A DNA stretch of 64,000 nucleotides from Planctomycetota bacterium (GTDB lineage Bacteria; Planctomycetota; UBA1135; GCA-002748355), in the NCBI GenBank assembly GCA_002748355.1, contig PDSF01000026.1, positions 186,001-250,000 on the forward strand. The letters run 5' to 3'. Shown piece after piece: positions 26,572 to 37,252 of the stretch. The notes under the pieces are model-generated. The model saw only the letters and a program-made list of their open reading frames with translations, made no database searches and was not told the DNA's origin. Position 1 is the first letter of the stretch. Each line of letters opens with the position of its first letter. The position numbers and the translations under genes are program-made.

Positions 26572-28137
26572 ATGACCGACCCTAAGGCTGTGGCCAAGCT
26601 CAAGAAGATGCGTGCAGAGTCTCTCGAGGGGGGTGGGCAAAGGCGGATCGAAGCCCAACATGCCAAGGGCAAGCTGACCGCGCGCGAACGCATCGACATG
26701 CTGAGCGACCCTGGCAGTTTTGTGGAGATGGACCGCTTTGTCGTCCACCGCTGCCGCGACTTCGGCATGGATCAGCAGAGCATCCTCGGTGACGGGGTGG
26801 TCTGTGGTTCGGCGACGATTGACGGTCGCCCGGTCATGGTCTTCAGCCAGGACTTTACGGTTTTTGGCGGCAGCCTGAGCGAGAGCAACGCTAAGAAGCT
26901 CTGCAAGACGATTGACATGGCGATGAAGCTCGGCGTGCCGGTTATCGGGCTCAACGACTCGGGCGGCGCGCGTATTCAGGAGGGGGTCGTTAGCCTTGGC
27001 GGCTACGCTGATCTCTTCTTGCGTAATACGCTGGCCTCCGGAGTCGTGCCGCAGATCTCGGCGATTCTCGGCCCCTGCGCTGGCGGGGCGGTGTATTCGC
27101 CGGCGATTACCGACTTCGTGTTCATGGCAGAGGGCACGAGTTATATGCACATCACTGGGCCGGATGTCGTCAAAGAGGTGACGCATGAGGAGGTTACCAG
27201 TGAAGACCTCGGTGGAGCGCGAGTTCACGCCGAGAAGTCCGGCGTCGCGCATCTGACGGCACCTGACGACGCAGCGACGCTGCTCGCGGTGCGCGAGCTG
27301 ATGAGCTACCTGCCGCTCAATAATCTCGATGGCCCGCCCGATCGCGATTGCGATGATGATCCAGGTCGTGAGACTCCCGAGTTGTCTGACTTGGTGCCTG
27401 CAGACAGTCGTCAGCCTTATGACATGCGCAAGCTCGTCGGAGCTTGCGTCGATCATGGGCGCTTTTTCGAGATCATGCCGCGCTTTGCCCAGAACATCAT
27501 CGTGGGCTTCGCGCGGCTCGGCGGCAAGGTCGTTGGCATCGTCGGCAATCAGCCGAAGATCCTGGCTGGAGTTCTCGATATTGACTCGAGCGTTAAGGGC
27601 GCGCGTTTCGTGCGCTTTTGCGATGCCTTTAACATCCCGATCGTGACCTTCGAGGATGTGCCCGGCTTCTTGCCCGGGACGGCCCAGGAGGCTGGCGGGA
27701 TCATTCGCCACGGCGCCAAACTGCTCTATGCCTATTGTGAGGCGACCGTTCCCAAGATCACCCTCATTACGCGCAAGGCCTATGGCGGGGCCTATGATGT
27801 CATGAGTTCCAAGCACATCCGCGGTGACGTCAACCTAGCCTGGCCAAATGCCGAGATTGCGGTCATGGGGGCTGAGGGGGCGGCGCGGATCATTTTCCGC
27901 AAGGAGATTGCTGCTGCCGGAGCCCCGGGCAGCCCGGAGGCTCAGGCCAAGGAGAAAGAGCTGATCGATGGGTATAAGGAGGCTTTTTATAACCCCTATA
28001 CTGCGGCCAAGTTCGGGTACATCGATGACGTTATCGAGGTTAAGGATAGCCGTATTCGCCTTATCAAGGCGCTAAAGCTTACCGAGACCAAACGTGACAA
28101 GAACCCGGCGAAGAAGCACGGGAATATTCCTCTGTGA
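26572..28137 (+). CDS. pccB: Propionyl-CoA carboxylase beta subunit (carboxyltransferase)
   Basis: 521 residues from [16 protein letters not shown], preceded by GGAG; an upstream in-frame start would add 47 unlikely residues. The two crotonase-like halves of acyl-CoA carboxyltransferases are intact: [13 protein letters not shown] and [19 protein letters not shown] in the first, [22 protein letters not shown] and [19 protein letters not shown] in the second. These last motifs are typical of PccB. It moves CO2 from carboxybiotin to propionyl-CoA, giving methylmalonyl-CoA. The biotin carboxylase and carrier are probably those at 35081-37121. Confidence 0.92.
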   Translation: MTDPKAVAKLKKMRAESLEGGGQRRIEAQHAKGKLTARERIDMLSDPGSFVEMDRFVVHRCRDFGMDQQSILGDGVVCGSATIDGRPVMVFSQDFTVFGGSLSESNAKKLCKTIDMAMKLGVPVIGLNDSGGARIQEGVVSLGGYADLFLRNTLASGVVPQISAILGPCAGGAVYSPAITDFVFMAEGTSYMHITGPDVVKEVTHEEVTSEDLGGARVHAEKSGVAHLTAPDDAATLLAVRELMSYLPLNNLDGPPDRDCDDDPGRETPELSDLVPADSRQPYDMRKLVGACVDHGRFFEIMPRFAQNIIVGFARLGGKVVGIVGNQPKILAGVLDIDSSVKGARFVRFCDAFNIPIVTFEDVPGFLPGTAQEAGGIIRHGAKLLYAYCEATVPKITLITRKAYGGAYDVMSSKHIRGDVNLAWPNAEIAVMGAEGAARIIFRKEIAAAGAPGSPEAQAKEKELIDGYKEAFYNPYTAAKFGYIDDVIEVKDSRIRLIKALKLTETKRDKNPAKKHGNIPL

Positions 28138-28202
28138 TGGATGTGGGCTCGCTTCGTTACAGAAGCAAGCGGCTGGCCGAGTGATGGGGTATCGGGCGCC
28201 CG

Positions 28203-29510
28203 CTAAGCTGCTCGCTTCGTTCTTCCGTAACAGCTGAGGCTCCCAGCCATCAGCAGGTAGATCGGATGGGGTAGGGCGTTTACGAGGCAGTCGAGGCTGA
28301 AGATGGTCAGTGCTATGGCCAGTCCAGCATTGAAGCAGCTTGCGGCGCTGCTCGGGTCGGGCGGGCCATGCTTTCGCCAGAACTGCACGACAGGCAGGGT
28401 CAGTAGGAGGAAGAACAGGGCTACGGAGATCACCCCTGTTCGCGAGGTCCAGATGATCCACATGCTGTCGGGTATGGCCGTTTGAGTTTTGCCGCTTTCG
28501 TCCTGGTAGTGGAGGAACTCATAAGGTCCGCGGCCGAAGAGGAGTTGGCCGGAACCAGCCTTGAGGAGATTGTCCTCGGAATCGAGGCGGAACAGTAGTG
28601 AGTCTCGGCGCTCTTGAGGCATCCATTCGATGTACGGTGCCACGTCCTCGCTGTTGATGATTTGGCTCGTGCGCGCAGCCACGAAGGCGGGGGGCGCAAG
28701 GCTGAGCAGGATGAGGGGGAGGGCCCAGCCTTTACGTTCGCAAAGATAGACCGCGACGAGGCCGGCGAGTAGCAGGAGGATGGCGCCTGAGGACTTGCAG
28801 AGGATGCATACGACAAAGAGGGTGGCGGTGATGATTTGGATGCGGCGTCGGTGTTTTTGAGTACCGCCCCGCCACCGCATGAAGGCAAAGCTGATGAGGG
28901 TGGCGATAGCCATCCAGAGCCCGAGCATCAGGCCATGGTTGAGAAAGACCTGCGGGCGGTAGCCTCCCCAGCGAAAGGTTTGGGCGAAGCTATGGGGAAA
29001 GAATCCATAGACCATGGTGTGCAGCTGTGGGCTCATGCGGATTTCGAAGAGGCACAGCGGTACGTAGACGAGTCCGCCGAGGATGCAGGCGGCAGCGAGC
29101 TGGTTACGGCTCCGTTGGCAGCGGAAGGCGATTTGGCCGATGAGAAAGGGGGCTGAGTATTGAAGGCTTGCGTAAACCACGTCCGACATGGCCGCGTAGG
29201 GGGGCAGGCCAACGTTCAGAATGGATATGCCGGGCACGAGGGCGAGGAGGAGCGCTGGCCACATCTCGCTTAGGCGGGGGATGTCTGCGAGAAAGCGCTC
29301 TCGATGCAGGAGGAGGATCGTTATGGCTGCGAAGGAGGTCGCTGTGACCTTGCCATAGTCGATGAAGCCTGGGATCGAAAAGGAGTAGATCGGTAGGAAT
29401 AGGGTGCCCCCGATGACTGCCATCAGAATGGCTGTTCTCGGTGGGGCGAGCATCGACAGGATCAAGACTAGCGGGGCCCAGGCAAGCAGGGCTAGCTCTG
29501 CAACCGGCAT
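28203..29510 (-). CDS. O-antigen ligase-like polytopic membrane protein
   Basis: 435 residues with about ten to twelve hydrophobic helices and a large loop near residues 265-345, the layout of the Wzy/WaaL O-antigen polymerase or ligase superfamily. The loop contains RxxxWxxxxSxxxxxxxxxGxG-like elements around RDSLLFRLDSEDN and GSGQLLFGRGPYEFLHYQDE, which fits the family's active loop (FGxGxxxF). I infer a role in polymerising or attaching surface polysaccharide. It is convergent with pccB (65-bp gap) and no other polysaccharide genes touch it. Confidence 0.75.
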   Translation of the reverse strand: MPVAELALLAWAPLVLILSMLAPPRTAILMAVIGGTLFLPIYSFSIPGFIDYGKVTATSFAAITILLLHRERFLADIPRLSEMWPALLLALVPGISILNVGLPPYAAMSDVVYASLQYSAPFLIGQIAFRCQRSRNQLAAACILGGLVYVPLCLFEIRMSPQLHTMVYGFFPHSFAQTFRWGGYRPQVFLNHGLMLGLWMAIATLISFAFMRWRGGTQKHRRRIQIITATLFVVCILCKSSGAILLLLAGLVAVYLCERKGWALPLILLSLAPPAFVAARTSQIINSEDVAPYIEWMPQERRDSLLFRLDSEDNLLKAGSGQLLFGRGPYEFLHYQDESGKTQTAIPDSMWIIWTSRTGVISVALFFLLLTLPVVQFWRKHGPPDPSSAASCFNAGLAIALTIFSLDCLVNALPHPIYLLMAGSLSCYGRTKRAA

Positions 29511-29639
29511 GGGGCTTTGGCTCTCTCGGAGTGATGCTATTGGGGTTGGTCTGCGGGTGATTCGGCGCCGGAAGACAGCGCTATCCTCTCTCGCTTCGGC
29601 TCATTGCCTGCCGTGTCTGAGCCATTCTGGCACTGGAAC

Positions 29640-29680
29640 GAAGAAGGGGCACCGAGCCTTGCGCTCGGTGCCCCTTCTTC
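29640..29680 (-). terminator. Strong Rho-independent-type terminator after gltA
   Basis: A perfect 18-bp inverted repeat, GAAGAAGGGGCACCGAGC (29640-29657) with its complement at 29663-29680, around a five-base loop. It begins about 30 bases past the gltA stop. Read leftward, the 3' arm ends CCCCTTCTTC, giving a pyrimidine-rich end but no long T-run. Confidence 0.85.
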
Positions 29681-29709
29681 TGGGCTCGCGGTTCTCCCCA
29701 CTGCCTGGC

Positions 29710-31029
<1,320 letters not shown>

Positions 31030-31177
31030 CGGTGATTCGGTTCCGGCAGAGTCGGCGAGACAGGATCGATCTGGTGCGAGGCTGCTTGGGAGAGGGCCCA
31101 GATTCTTGCCGATTCAGCCCATGCAAGCGACCGAAATCATGAGGCTCGCTTCGCTTGCGGGCCTTCCCGGAAAGCTA

Positions 31178-31218
31178 GCGAGTGGCGGAGCCGCAAAAAA
31201 CGAGGCTCCGCCACTCGC
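31178..31218 (-). terminator. Terminator hairpin after the decarboxylase operon
   Basis: A perfect 15-bp stem, GCGAGTGGCGGAGCC (31178-31192) with its complement at 31204-31218, and an 11-base loop that reads TCGTTTTTTGC on the leftward strand. It starts 29 bases past the oadB stop. Confidence 0.8.
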
Positions 31219-31247
31219 CACCAAGCCAATGAAGGCTACGAATCGCG

Positions 31248-32375
31248 CTAGGACACGAAGTGGGACAGGAAGACGCCCGCTGCTACGGCCGAGCCGATCA
31301 CGCCAGCTACGTTGGGAGCCATCGCGTGCATGATGAGGAAGTTTTGTGGATCTTCCTTCGCCCCGACCATTTGACAGACTCGTGCCGAGTCTGGAACCGC
31401 GGAAACGCCGGCGGCGCCAATGATGGGGTTGATCTTGTTGCGCGACATCAGATTCATCAGCTTGGCGAAGAGCACGCCCGCGGCGGTTGCTACGCAGAAG
31501 CTGATGGCTCCCATTAGGGCGATCTTGAGCGACTCGGGTTTTAGGAAGGTATGAGCCGCGGTCGAAGCGCCCACGCAGAGACCGAGCAAGATGGTGACGA
31601 TGTCGATGAGTGCGTTGCGCGCGGTTTTCGCCAGCCGTTCCGTAACCCCACTCTCCTTGAGCAAGTTGCCGAAGAACAGGAAGCCTAAGAGGCTGATGGC
31701 ACCCGGGGCGATGCATGCGCAGAGCACGAATGCCGCGACGGGAAACATGATCCGGACGCGCCGGCTCACCGGTCGCGAAGGAGCCATGCGGATCAGGCGT
31801 TCTTTTTTCGTCGTCAGCAGGTGAATGATGGGGGGCTGGATTACCGGAACGAGAGCCATGTAGCTGTATGCCGCGATGGCGATTGCGCCGAGTAGGTGGG
31901 GCGCCAGGCGCCCGGACAAGAAAATGGCCGTGGGCCCATCCGCTCCGCCGATAATGCCGATTGCGGCAGCTTCCTTATCCGCAAAGCCCAGCGCTAGGGA
32001 GCCGGCGAAGGTCAGGAAGATGCCTGCTTGTGCTGCAGCGCCAAGGAGGATCAACCTGGGGCTGGAAAGCATGGCCGAAAAGTCGGTCATGGCCCCGATG
32101 CCGAGGAATATCAGCGAGGGGTACCAGCCTTGGGTCACTCCTGCATACAGGACGTTGAGCACGCTGCCTTCTTCATACAGGCCGACGTTCATACCCTGGC
32201 CGAATGGGATATTGCCCACCAGGATACCGAAGCCGATCGGGACCAGCAGAAGAGGCTCGTAGTCCTTTGCTATACCCAGGTAAATGAAGCAAATGCCGAC
32301 GCAGAGCATCGCAATATTGCCCCATGCGAAATGGCCAACAATGCCAACCTGAAGGAAATCCCAGAATACTTGCAA
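31248..32375 (-). CDS. Na+-translocating decarboxylase beta subunit
   Basis: 375 residues, a polytopic membrane protein of the OadB/MmdB/GcdB family, which decarboxylates carboxybiotin and pumps Na+ outward. The key segment IIGGADGPTAIFLSG carries the essential Asp (146), and the C-terminal region with NPIIGAAGVSAVPDSARVCQ and HAMAPNVAGVIGSAVAAG is highly typical. It is the last gene of a leftward operon after the carboxyltransferase, gamma subunit and biotin carrier genes, starting 11 bases after the carrier stop. Substrate is set by the carboxyltransferase, probably methylmalonyl-CoA. Confidence 0.95.
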   Translation of the reverse strand: MQVFWDFLQVGIVGHFAWGNIAMLCVGICFIYLGIAKDYEPLLLVPIGFGILVGNIPFGQGMNVGLYEEGSVLNVLYAGVTQGWYPSLIFLGIGAMTDFSAMLSSPRLILLGAAAQAGIFLTFAGSLALGFADKEAAAIGIIGGADGPTAIFLSGRLAPHLLGAIAIAAYSYMALVPVIQPPIIHLLTTKKERLIRMAPSRPVSRRVRIMFPVAAFVLCACIAPGAISLLGFLFFGNLLKESGVTERLAKTARNALIDIVTILLGLCVGASTAAHTFLKPESLKIALMGAISFCVATAAGVLFAKLMNLMSRNKINPIIGAAGVSAVPDSARVCQMVGAKEDPQNFLIMHAMAPNVAGVIGSAVAAGVFLSHFVS

Positions 32376-32386
32376 GGTACTGTGCC

Positions 32387-32797
32387 TTATCCAGCAAGTT
32401 CGACGAGGGCTTGGCTCTCACGCACGCTGTCGCCCGCAGCAACCAGTACGGCCTTTACGGTACCGGAGGAGGGAGCGGAGATGACCGTTTCCATCTTCAT
32501 GGCTTCGATCACGACGAGGGGTTGTCCGGGCTCAACGCTGTCCCCTTGCTTGCATTTCAGCTCTAGCACGGTGCCCGCGATAGGCGAGGTTACCGAGCCG
32601 GGCTGTCCGGCTGCTGCTGGGGCAGGAGCGGCAGGAGCCGGCATTGGCGCCGGTGCCGGAGGCAATGAGCTGGGGGCCGTCGGCCTGGGAGCCGCTGTGG
32701 GAAGTGGCCCGCTTTGCTGCTGCATTTCGTCCGATGCGTCCAAGACTTCGACTTCGACTTCGTAGGGGACGCCGTGGACCGTGATTTTCAACTTCAT
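32387..32797 (-). CDS. Biotin carrier subunit of the Na+-pumping decarboxylase
   Basis: 136 residues from MKLKITVHGVPYEVEVEVLD with an ideal GGAGG upstream. A short N-terminal domain, a Pro/Ala linker (about 28-65) and a C-terminal biotinyl domain follow the MmdC/GcdC plan. The biotin acceptor is Lys 101 in the motif EAMKME. The flexible linker lets biotin swing between the carboxyltransferase and the membrane beta subunit. Confidence 0.94.
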   Translation of the reverse strand: MKLKITVHGVPYEVEVEVLDASDEMQQQSGPLPTAAPRPTAPSSLPPAPAPMPAPAAPAPAAAGQPGSVTSPIAGTVLELKCKQGDSVEPGQPLVVIEAMKMETVISAPSSGTVKAVLVAAGDSVRESQALVELAG

Positions 32798-32832
32798 TTT
32801 ATCCTCCACTCTTGTTTCAGCTGGGGCCCTTC

Positions 32833-33174
32833 CTAGCGGCGAATGTCTACGCGGTGGGAACCCAGGAGCGAGATGCGCCCCTGAGAGGACCAAGGTGTGC
32901 GATGGGTACGGGGTGAAAGGATTCGCCTGACTCGACGAACCTTGAAGCGCCCTGCGACTGCCGTCGCACAGGCTGCCGTGATCAAGATGAGCGTTGTGTC
33001 GTCAATGGTCTGCTCTTGCGGCTTTTCTTCCTGGGCGTCTTCTCGTTTCTGCAGCAGCTTGTCGAGATGACGGAATAAGCTGACGACAAAGGAGATGATT
33101 CCCAGGACGACGAAGACGATCAGGAAGCCGGAGATCGCGAGCGCCGTCATCTCGGGAGTCAAAAATGCGAACAT
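32833..33174 (-). CDS. Decarboxylase gamma/delta subunit, OadG-like
   Basis: 113 residues with a single N-terminal membrane helix (about 10-33, ISGFLIVFVVLGIISFVVSLF) and a charged cytoplasmic tail, the plan of OadG/MmdD, which holds the complex together. The tail carries a second hydrophobic patch (LILITAACATAVAG) before RRVRR, resembling the conserved end of some OadG proteins. It lies between the carboxyltransferase and biotin-carrier genes, which supports the call despite low sequence conservation in this family. Confidence 0.85.
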   Translation of the reverse strand: MFAFLTPEMTALAISGFLIVFVVLGIISFVVSLFRHLDKLLQKREDAQEEKPQEQTIDDTTLILITAACATAVAGRFKVRRVRRILSPRTHRTPWSSQGRISLLGSHRVDIRR

Positions 33175-33185
33175 CGAAAGGCTCC

Positions 33186-34736
33186 TTATAGGGGGCTTAG
33201 CCCGTGCTTCTTGGCTGGGCGCAGTTCACGTTTCGATCGTAGGATCGCCAGTGACGCGGCCAGATAGCCACGAGTTTCCGAAGGCTCGATGACGTCGTCG
33301 ACCATGCCATTTGCGGCGGCGACGTAGGGCGTCGAGAACTTTTTGGTGTAATCCGCTACCAGCTCCTTGCGCACCGCGCTCGGGTCATCGGCTTCCGCCA
33401 GGTCCTTGCGATACAAGACGTTGACGGCGCCTTCGGCACCCATGACTGCGATCTCGGCGCTCGGCCATGCCGCCGTCCTATCCGCCCCCATGCTGCTGGC
33501 GCACATGGCGAGGTAGGCACCGCCGTAGGCCTTGCGGACGACGACGGTCAGCTTGGGGACCGTGGCGGCGCCATAGGCGAAGAGGAGCTTGGCTCCATGG
33601 CGGATGATGCCGCCGTACTCCTGTTGGATGCCGGGCATGAAGCCAGGCACGTCAACGAAGGTGACCAGCGGGATATTGAAGGCATTGCAGAAGCGGACAA
33701 ACCTCGCACCCTTGACCGAGGAGTCGATGTCGAGGACGCCAGCGCGGTGCATGGGGTTGTTGGCAATGATTCCGACGGTGTGCCCTTCGATCCGGGCGAA
33801 CCCGCAGATCAGGTTGGGGGCCCAATGCTCATGGACCTCCATGATGTCGCCGTTGTCGATGATTCGACGAACCACCTCGTGCATGTCGTAGCTGGCCCGG
33901 GGATTGTCCGGAAGAACGCTGTTCAGCGCTTCGTCGTTAGCAACCGTGGGCTCATACAGGCTTTCGATAAGGGGTGGATCGTCGGTGTTGTTGCTGGGCA
34001 GGAAGGAGAGCAGGCGCTGGGCGATTTCGATGGCTTCAGCACCCGATTCGGCAACGAAGTGCACGACGCCCGAGTATTGACTGTGGCTCTCGACACCGCC
34101 GAGCTGCTCGGCAGTAACCTCTTCACCGGTTACTTCGCGGATCACGCTGGGGCCGGTGATGTACATCTGGCCTTCGTGCCGGACTTGGATGATGAAGTCC
34201 ATCAGCGCCGGCGAATATGCCGCGCCGCCAGCACAGGGGCCGCTGATGATCGTAATCTGCGGTACGACGCCCGATGCCTTGATGTTGCGGTAGAAGATGT
34301 GACCGTATCCGGCCAGGGCGTTAACGCCTTCCTGAATACGGGCTCCTCCCGAGTCGTTGATGAAGATGATCGGATCACCGGTCTTCATCGCGTCGTCTTG
34401 CAGCTTCAGGATCTTTTGTGCGGTGGCTTCGCCGACAGCCCCGCCGGCGACCGTGAAGTCTTGGCTTGCGGCATAGACCGGGCGCCCGTCCACCAGGCCG
34501 TAGCCGGTAACCACGCCCTCGCCGGGCAGTTCCTTATCCTGCATCCCAAATAAGGTGCAGCGGTGGCGCGTGAAGGGGTGGGTTTCTTGAAAGGTGTCCG
34601 GGTCGTAGAGCTTCGCGAGCCGTTCCCGGGCGGTCATCTTCCCCTTAGCGTGTTGCTTGGCGATGCGCTTCTCGCCTCCGCCGAGATAGAGCACTCGTTT
34701 GCGCTCGCGTAGTTCCTCGATCTGCTTCTCGGTCAT
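33186..34736 (-). CDS. Methylmalonyl-CoA decarboxylase alpha subunit-like carboxyltransferase
   Basis: 516 residues from MTEKQIEELRERK; GGAG lies seven bases before this ATG, better than the ATG six bases upstream. The carboxyltransferase motifs are complete: [61 protein letters not shown] and [19 protein letters not shown]. It resembles PccB overall, but the operon with OadG, biotin carrier and OadB subunits shows that it transfers the carboxyl group from an acyl-CoA, most likely methylmalonyl-CoA, to the carrier biotin. Start of the leftward operon. Confidence 0.92.
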   Translation of the reverse strand: MTEKQIEELRERKRVLYLGGGEKRIAKQHAKGKMTARERLAKLYDPDTFQETHPFTRHRCTLFGMQDKELPGEGVVTGYGLVDGRPVYAASQDFTVAGGAVGEATAQKILKLQDDAMKTGDPIIFINDSGGARIQEGVNALAGYGHIFYRNIKASGVVPQITIISGPCAGGAAYSPALMDFIIQVRHEGQMYITGPSVIREVTGEEVTAEQLGGVESHSQYSGVVHFVAESGAEAIEIAQRLLSFLPSNNTDDPPLIESLYEPTVANDEALNSVLPDNPRASYDMHEVVRRIIDNGDIMEVHEHWAPNLICGFARIEGHTVGIIANNPMHRAGVLDIDSSVKGARFVRFCNAFNIPLVTFVDVPGFMPGIQQEYGGIIRHGAKLLFAYGAATVPKLTVVVRKAYGGAYLAMCASSMGADRTAAWPSAEIAVMGAEGAVNVLYRKDLAEADDPSAVRKELVADYTKKFSTPYVAAANGMVDDVIEPSETRGYLAASLAILRSKRELRPAKKHGLSPL

Positions 34737-35080
34737 GTCCATGCTCCGTGGGAAAGCACCAGTGAAAGGCCCCTGTCCAGGTGGAAGGCGAAAAGAACAT
34801 GAAGCCTGTTTGTGGTAAGTCAAAACCCAGCCTTGAGATCGGGCCCAAGTCTTCAGGCTGCTACGCCCTTGTGATTAGGATCCAGGCGGGAACCCCTAAG
34901 GAAACGGGTTTCGGCGCTCGCTTGCGAGACTTCTTCCGCAGGCTGGCGAAGCTTCTGGCTATGCTGCGCCAAGCCTATTTCTCGCTTTTGCCGCCCGTAG
35001 GGCGGGGCTGTCTGATCCAAGCACTTCGCTCTTGAGCTCTGTCGGTCGGGCTAGGGGCGCTCAACTGGAGGTTTTTCTTC
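34737..35080. other. 344-bp divergent control region of the two carboxyl-transfer operons
   Basis: It separates the Na+-decarboxylase operon from the biotin carboxylase operon and must hold both promoters; I cannot assign boxes. A palindrome CCGCCC-GTA-GGGCGG lies at 34991-35005, the same core as at 1682-1696, and GGAGG at 35069-35073 serves the rightward gene. A forward 84-codon frame here lacks protein-like features. Confidence 0.5.
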
Positions 35081-36562
35081 GTGTTCAAACGCATCCTGAT
35101 CGCCAATCGGGGCGAAATCGCGCTTCGGGTTCTCCGTACCTGTCATGAGATGGGTATCGAAGTCGTTGCCGTCTACTCCGATGCCGATCGAGCCGCTCTC
35201 CATGTTCGCTTGGCAGAACATGCGCTGCGCCTCGGGCCGCCATCGCCTGGCGATTCTTATCTCCGTGGGGATCTGATCATCGAGGCCGCGAGGAAGACCG
35301 GGGCCGAAGCCGTGCATCCGGGTTTTGGCTTCCTCTCGGAGAATGCCGGGTTCGCCAAGCGCTTGCGCGAGGCAGGGATCGAGTTCATCGGTCCTGCACC
35401 CGAAGCCATCGAGCAGATGGGGGACAAAATTCGAGCCCGCGCGGTCGTTCAGGATGTTGGGGTTCCGGTGGTCCCGGGGCACGGATCCGAGGGCGCGAGC
35501 ATCGAGGAGCTGACCGGGGTGGCCCAAGAGATCGGCTATCCGGTCATGTTGAAGGCGGCGGCCGGAGGTGGCGGCAAGGGCATCCGTATCGTTCAGTCCG
35601 AGAAAGACTTAGCCGAGGCTGCGCGCTTGGCGACGGCCGAGGCCGAGGGGGCGTTCAGCGACGGGCGAGTCTACCTGGAGAAGTTCCTTACGAACCCCCG
35701 TCACATCGAGGTTCAGATCATTGCCGACAAGCTGGGCAATGTCGTGAGCTATGGCGAGCGCGAGTGTTCGGTGCAGCGGCGCCATCAGAAGCTCGTCGAA
35801 GAGAGCCCGTCTGTGGTCGTTACGCCAGAGTTGCGAGCAAGGATGGAGGAAGCGGCAGCGGCAGTCGCAAAGGCGGTCAAATACGTTGGCGCCGGGACGG
35901 TCGAGTTCATGTATTCGCAGGGCGAGTTCTACTTCCTCGAAATGAACACCCGCCTGCAGGTCGAGCACGGGGTCACCGAAGAGCGCTACGGCGTCGACCT
36001 CGTCAAGGAGCAGCTCCGAGTGGCCGCCGGAGAGAAGGCGGCGCCTGCTGGGGAGCCGCGGGGTCACTGCATCGAGGTTCGTGTTAACGCTGAGGATCCC
36101 GAGACCTTTTTCCCGAGTCTGGGGACGGTTCAGAGGCTGAGCCCCCCGGGCGGTCAGGGGATTCGCTTCGACTCGGCTCTTTATAGTGGGTTTGAGGTTA
36201 CTCCCCATTACGACTCGATGTTGGCCAAGATCATCGCCCATGCTCCGAGTCGCGATGAGTGTATTGAGCGGATAAAGCGAGCTTTGAGTGAGGTCTGGAT
36301 TACTGGCATTAAGACATCGATCCCTGTTGCTGTTCGGGCACTACAGTCTGAACTCTTTACGTCAGGAGATTACGATACCTCGATCCTGGCCAAGCTGGAT
36401 TCTGAGCTTGGTGCAGAGATGCTCGATGTGATCGCGATTGCTGCCGCCTACGGCAAATACGCCCTTGTGGGGCAGTCGTCTGGGCTTGGGGCTGGGGGAT
36501 CCGCCGCCCATGGCGGCAAGAGCCCCTGGGTCCTGTCGAACCGGGTCAACTGCGGTTATTGA
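35081..36562 (+). CDS. Biotin carboxylase subunit of acyl-CoA carboxylase
   Basis: 493 residues, GTG start after GGAGG. It carboxylates biotin with ATP and bicarbonate. The three-domain ATP-grasp fold is clear: FKRILIANRGEIALRVLRTC, EAVHPGFGFLSEN, KAAAGGGGKGIRIV, ERECSVQRRHQKLVEE, FLEMNTRLQVEHGVTEE, and the C-terminal EVRVNAEDPETFFPSLG. The last ~25 residues (rich in Gly and Ser) are unlike the family. It is followed directly by a biotin carrier gene; a carboxyltransferase is not in this operon, so pccB at 26572 is the likely partner. Confidence 0.94.
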   Translation: MFKRILIANRGEIALRVLRTCHEMGIEVVAVYSDADRAALHVRLAEHALRLGPPSPGDSYLRGDLIIEAARKTGAEAVHPGFGFLSENAGFAKRLREAGIEFIGPAPEAIEQMGDKIRARAVVQDVGVPVVPGHGSEGASIEELTGVAQEIGYPVMLKAAAGGGGKGIRIVQSEKDLAEAARLATAEAEGAFSDGRVYLEKFLTNPRHIEVQIIADKLGNVVSYGERECSVQRRHQKLVEESPSVVVTPELRARMEEAAAAVAKAVKYVGAGTVEFMYSQGEFYFLEMNTRLQVEHGVTEERYGVDLVKEQLRVAAGEKAAPAGEPRGHCIEVRVNAEDPETFFPSLGTVQRLSPPGGQGIRFDSALYSGFEVTPHYDSMLAKIIAHAPSRDECIERIKRALSEVWITGIKTSIPVAVRALQSELFTSGDYDTSILAKLDSELGAEMLDVIAIAAAYGKYALVGQSSGLGAGGSAAHGGKSPWVLSNRVNCGY

Positions 36563-36578
36563 ACTCGAGGAGGTCAAT

Positions 36579-37121
36579 GTGCGATATTTCGTGAACATCG
36601 GCAATGGTGATGATGTCTACGAGCGTGAGCTCGAGTTCGAAGATCGGGTCGATGGTAAATGGGTCAAGCTCTACTCGCATGATGCAGAGGGAAATGAGAC
36701 CCTCGAGCTGGAGAAGCCCATTGACGTCGTAATACTGGAAAAGGGGCGGATCATGAATCTGCTCCTCGACCTGGATAGTTACGATGTGACCTTGGGGAAG
36801 CGCCGGGATGGCTTTGAGATTTCCTGCCGGGGCAACGTTGTGGATGTCGAGGTGATGGACCAGCGGGAACGTTTGGCGCGCCTGGTGGCAGCAGAGCATC
36901 CCAGTGGCCCGGAGATGGTCGATGCGTCGATGCCCGGCATCGTTGCGAGTATCGAAGTCGAGTTGGGACAAGAGGTCGAGGCTGGTACCACTCTCGTGGT
37001 TCTTGAGGCGATGAAGATGCAGAATCCGATCACTGTCGAGAGGCCAGGAAAGGTCGAGAGGATACTCGTCAAGCCAGGGCAGAACGTTGGCGCGGGGGAT
37101 GCGCTGATCCAGATCGTCTGA
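36579..37121 (+). CDS. Biotin carboxyl carrier protein of acyl-CoA carboxylase
   Basis: 180 residues from a GTG that follows GAGGAGG (36567-36573) at ideal spacing; a longer frame starts inside the previous gene and is unlikely. The C-terminal biotinyl domain has Lys 146 in LEAMKMQNP. The N-terminal ~100 residues form a separate beta-rich domain (RYFVNIGNGDDVYERELEFE), as in carrier proteins of propionyl- or acetyl-CoA carboxylases of planctomycetes and delta-proteobacteria. It completes the biotin half of the enzyme begun upstream. Confidence 0.92.
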   Translation: MRYFVNIGNGDDVYERELEFEDRVDGKWVKLYSHDAEGNETLELEKPIDVVILEKGRIMNLLLDLDSYDVTLGKRRDGFEISCRGNVVDVEVMDQRERLARLVAAEHPSGPEMVDASMPGIVASIEVELGQEVEAGTTLVVLEAMKMQNPITVERPGKVERILVKPGQNVGAGDALIQIV

Positions 37122-37252
37122 GATGGGAAGAGGCGAGTTCGGTGACTGGCTGCTTCGGGTCCTGCGGCTGCTAAGTACCGTCCTCGGCTGGCCCATGACC
37201 TGCGAATTCGGCATGACTGCCGCAGCCAGTCGCGAGCCTTTGGAGGAGCCTG

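Noticed and set aside
26569..27816. 415-codon antisense open frame
   Set aside because: Shadow of pccB.
34781..35035. 84-codon forward frame in the divergent spacer
   Set aside because: No ribosome binding site, mixed composition, and it occupies the promoter region.
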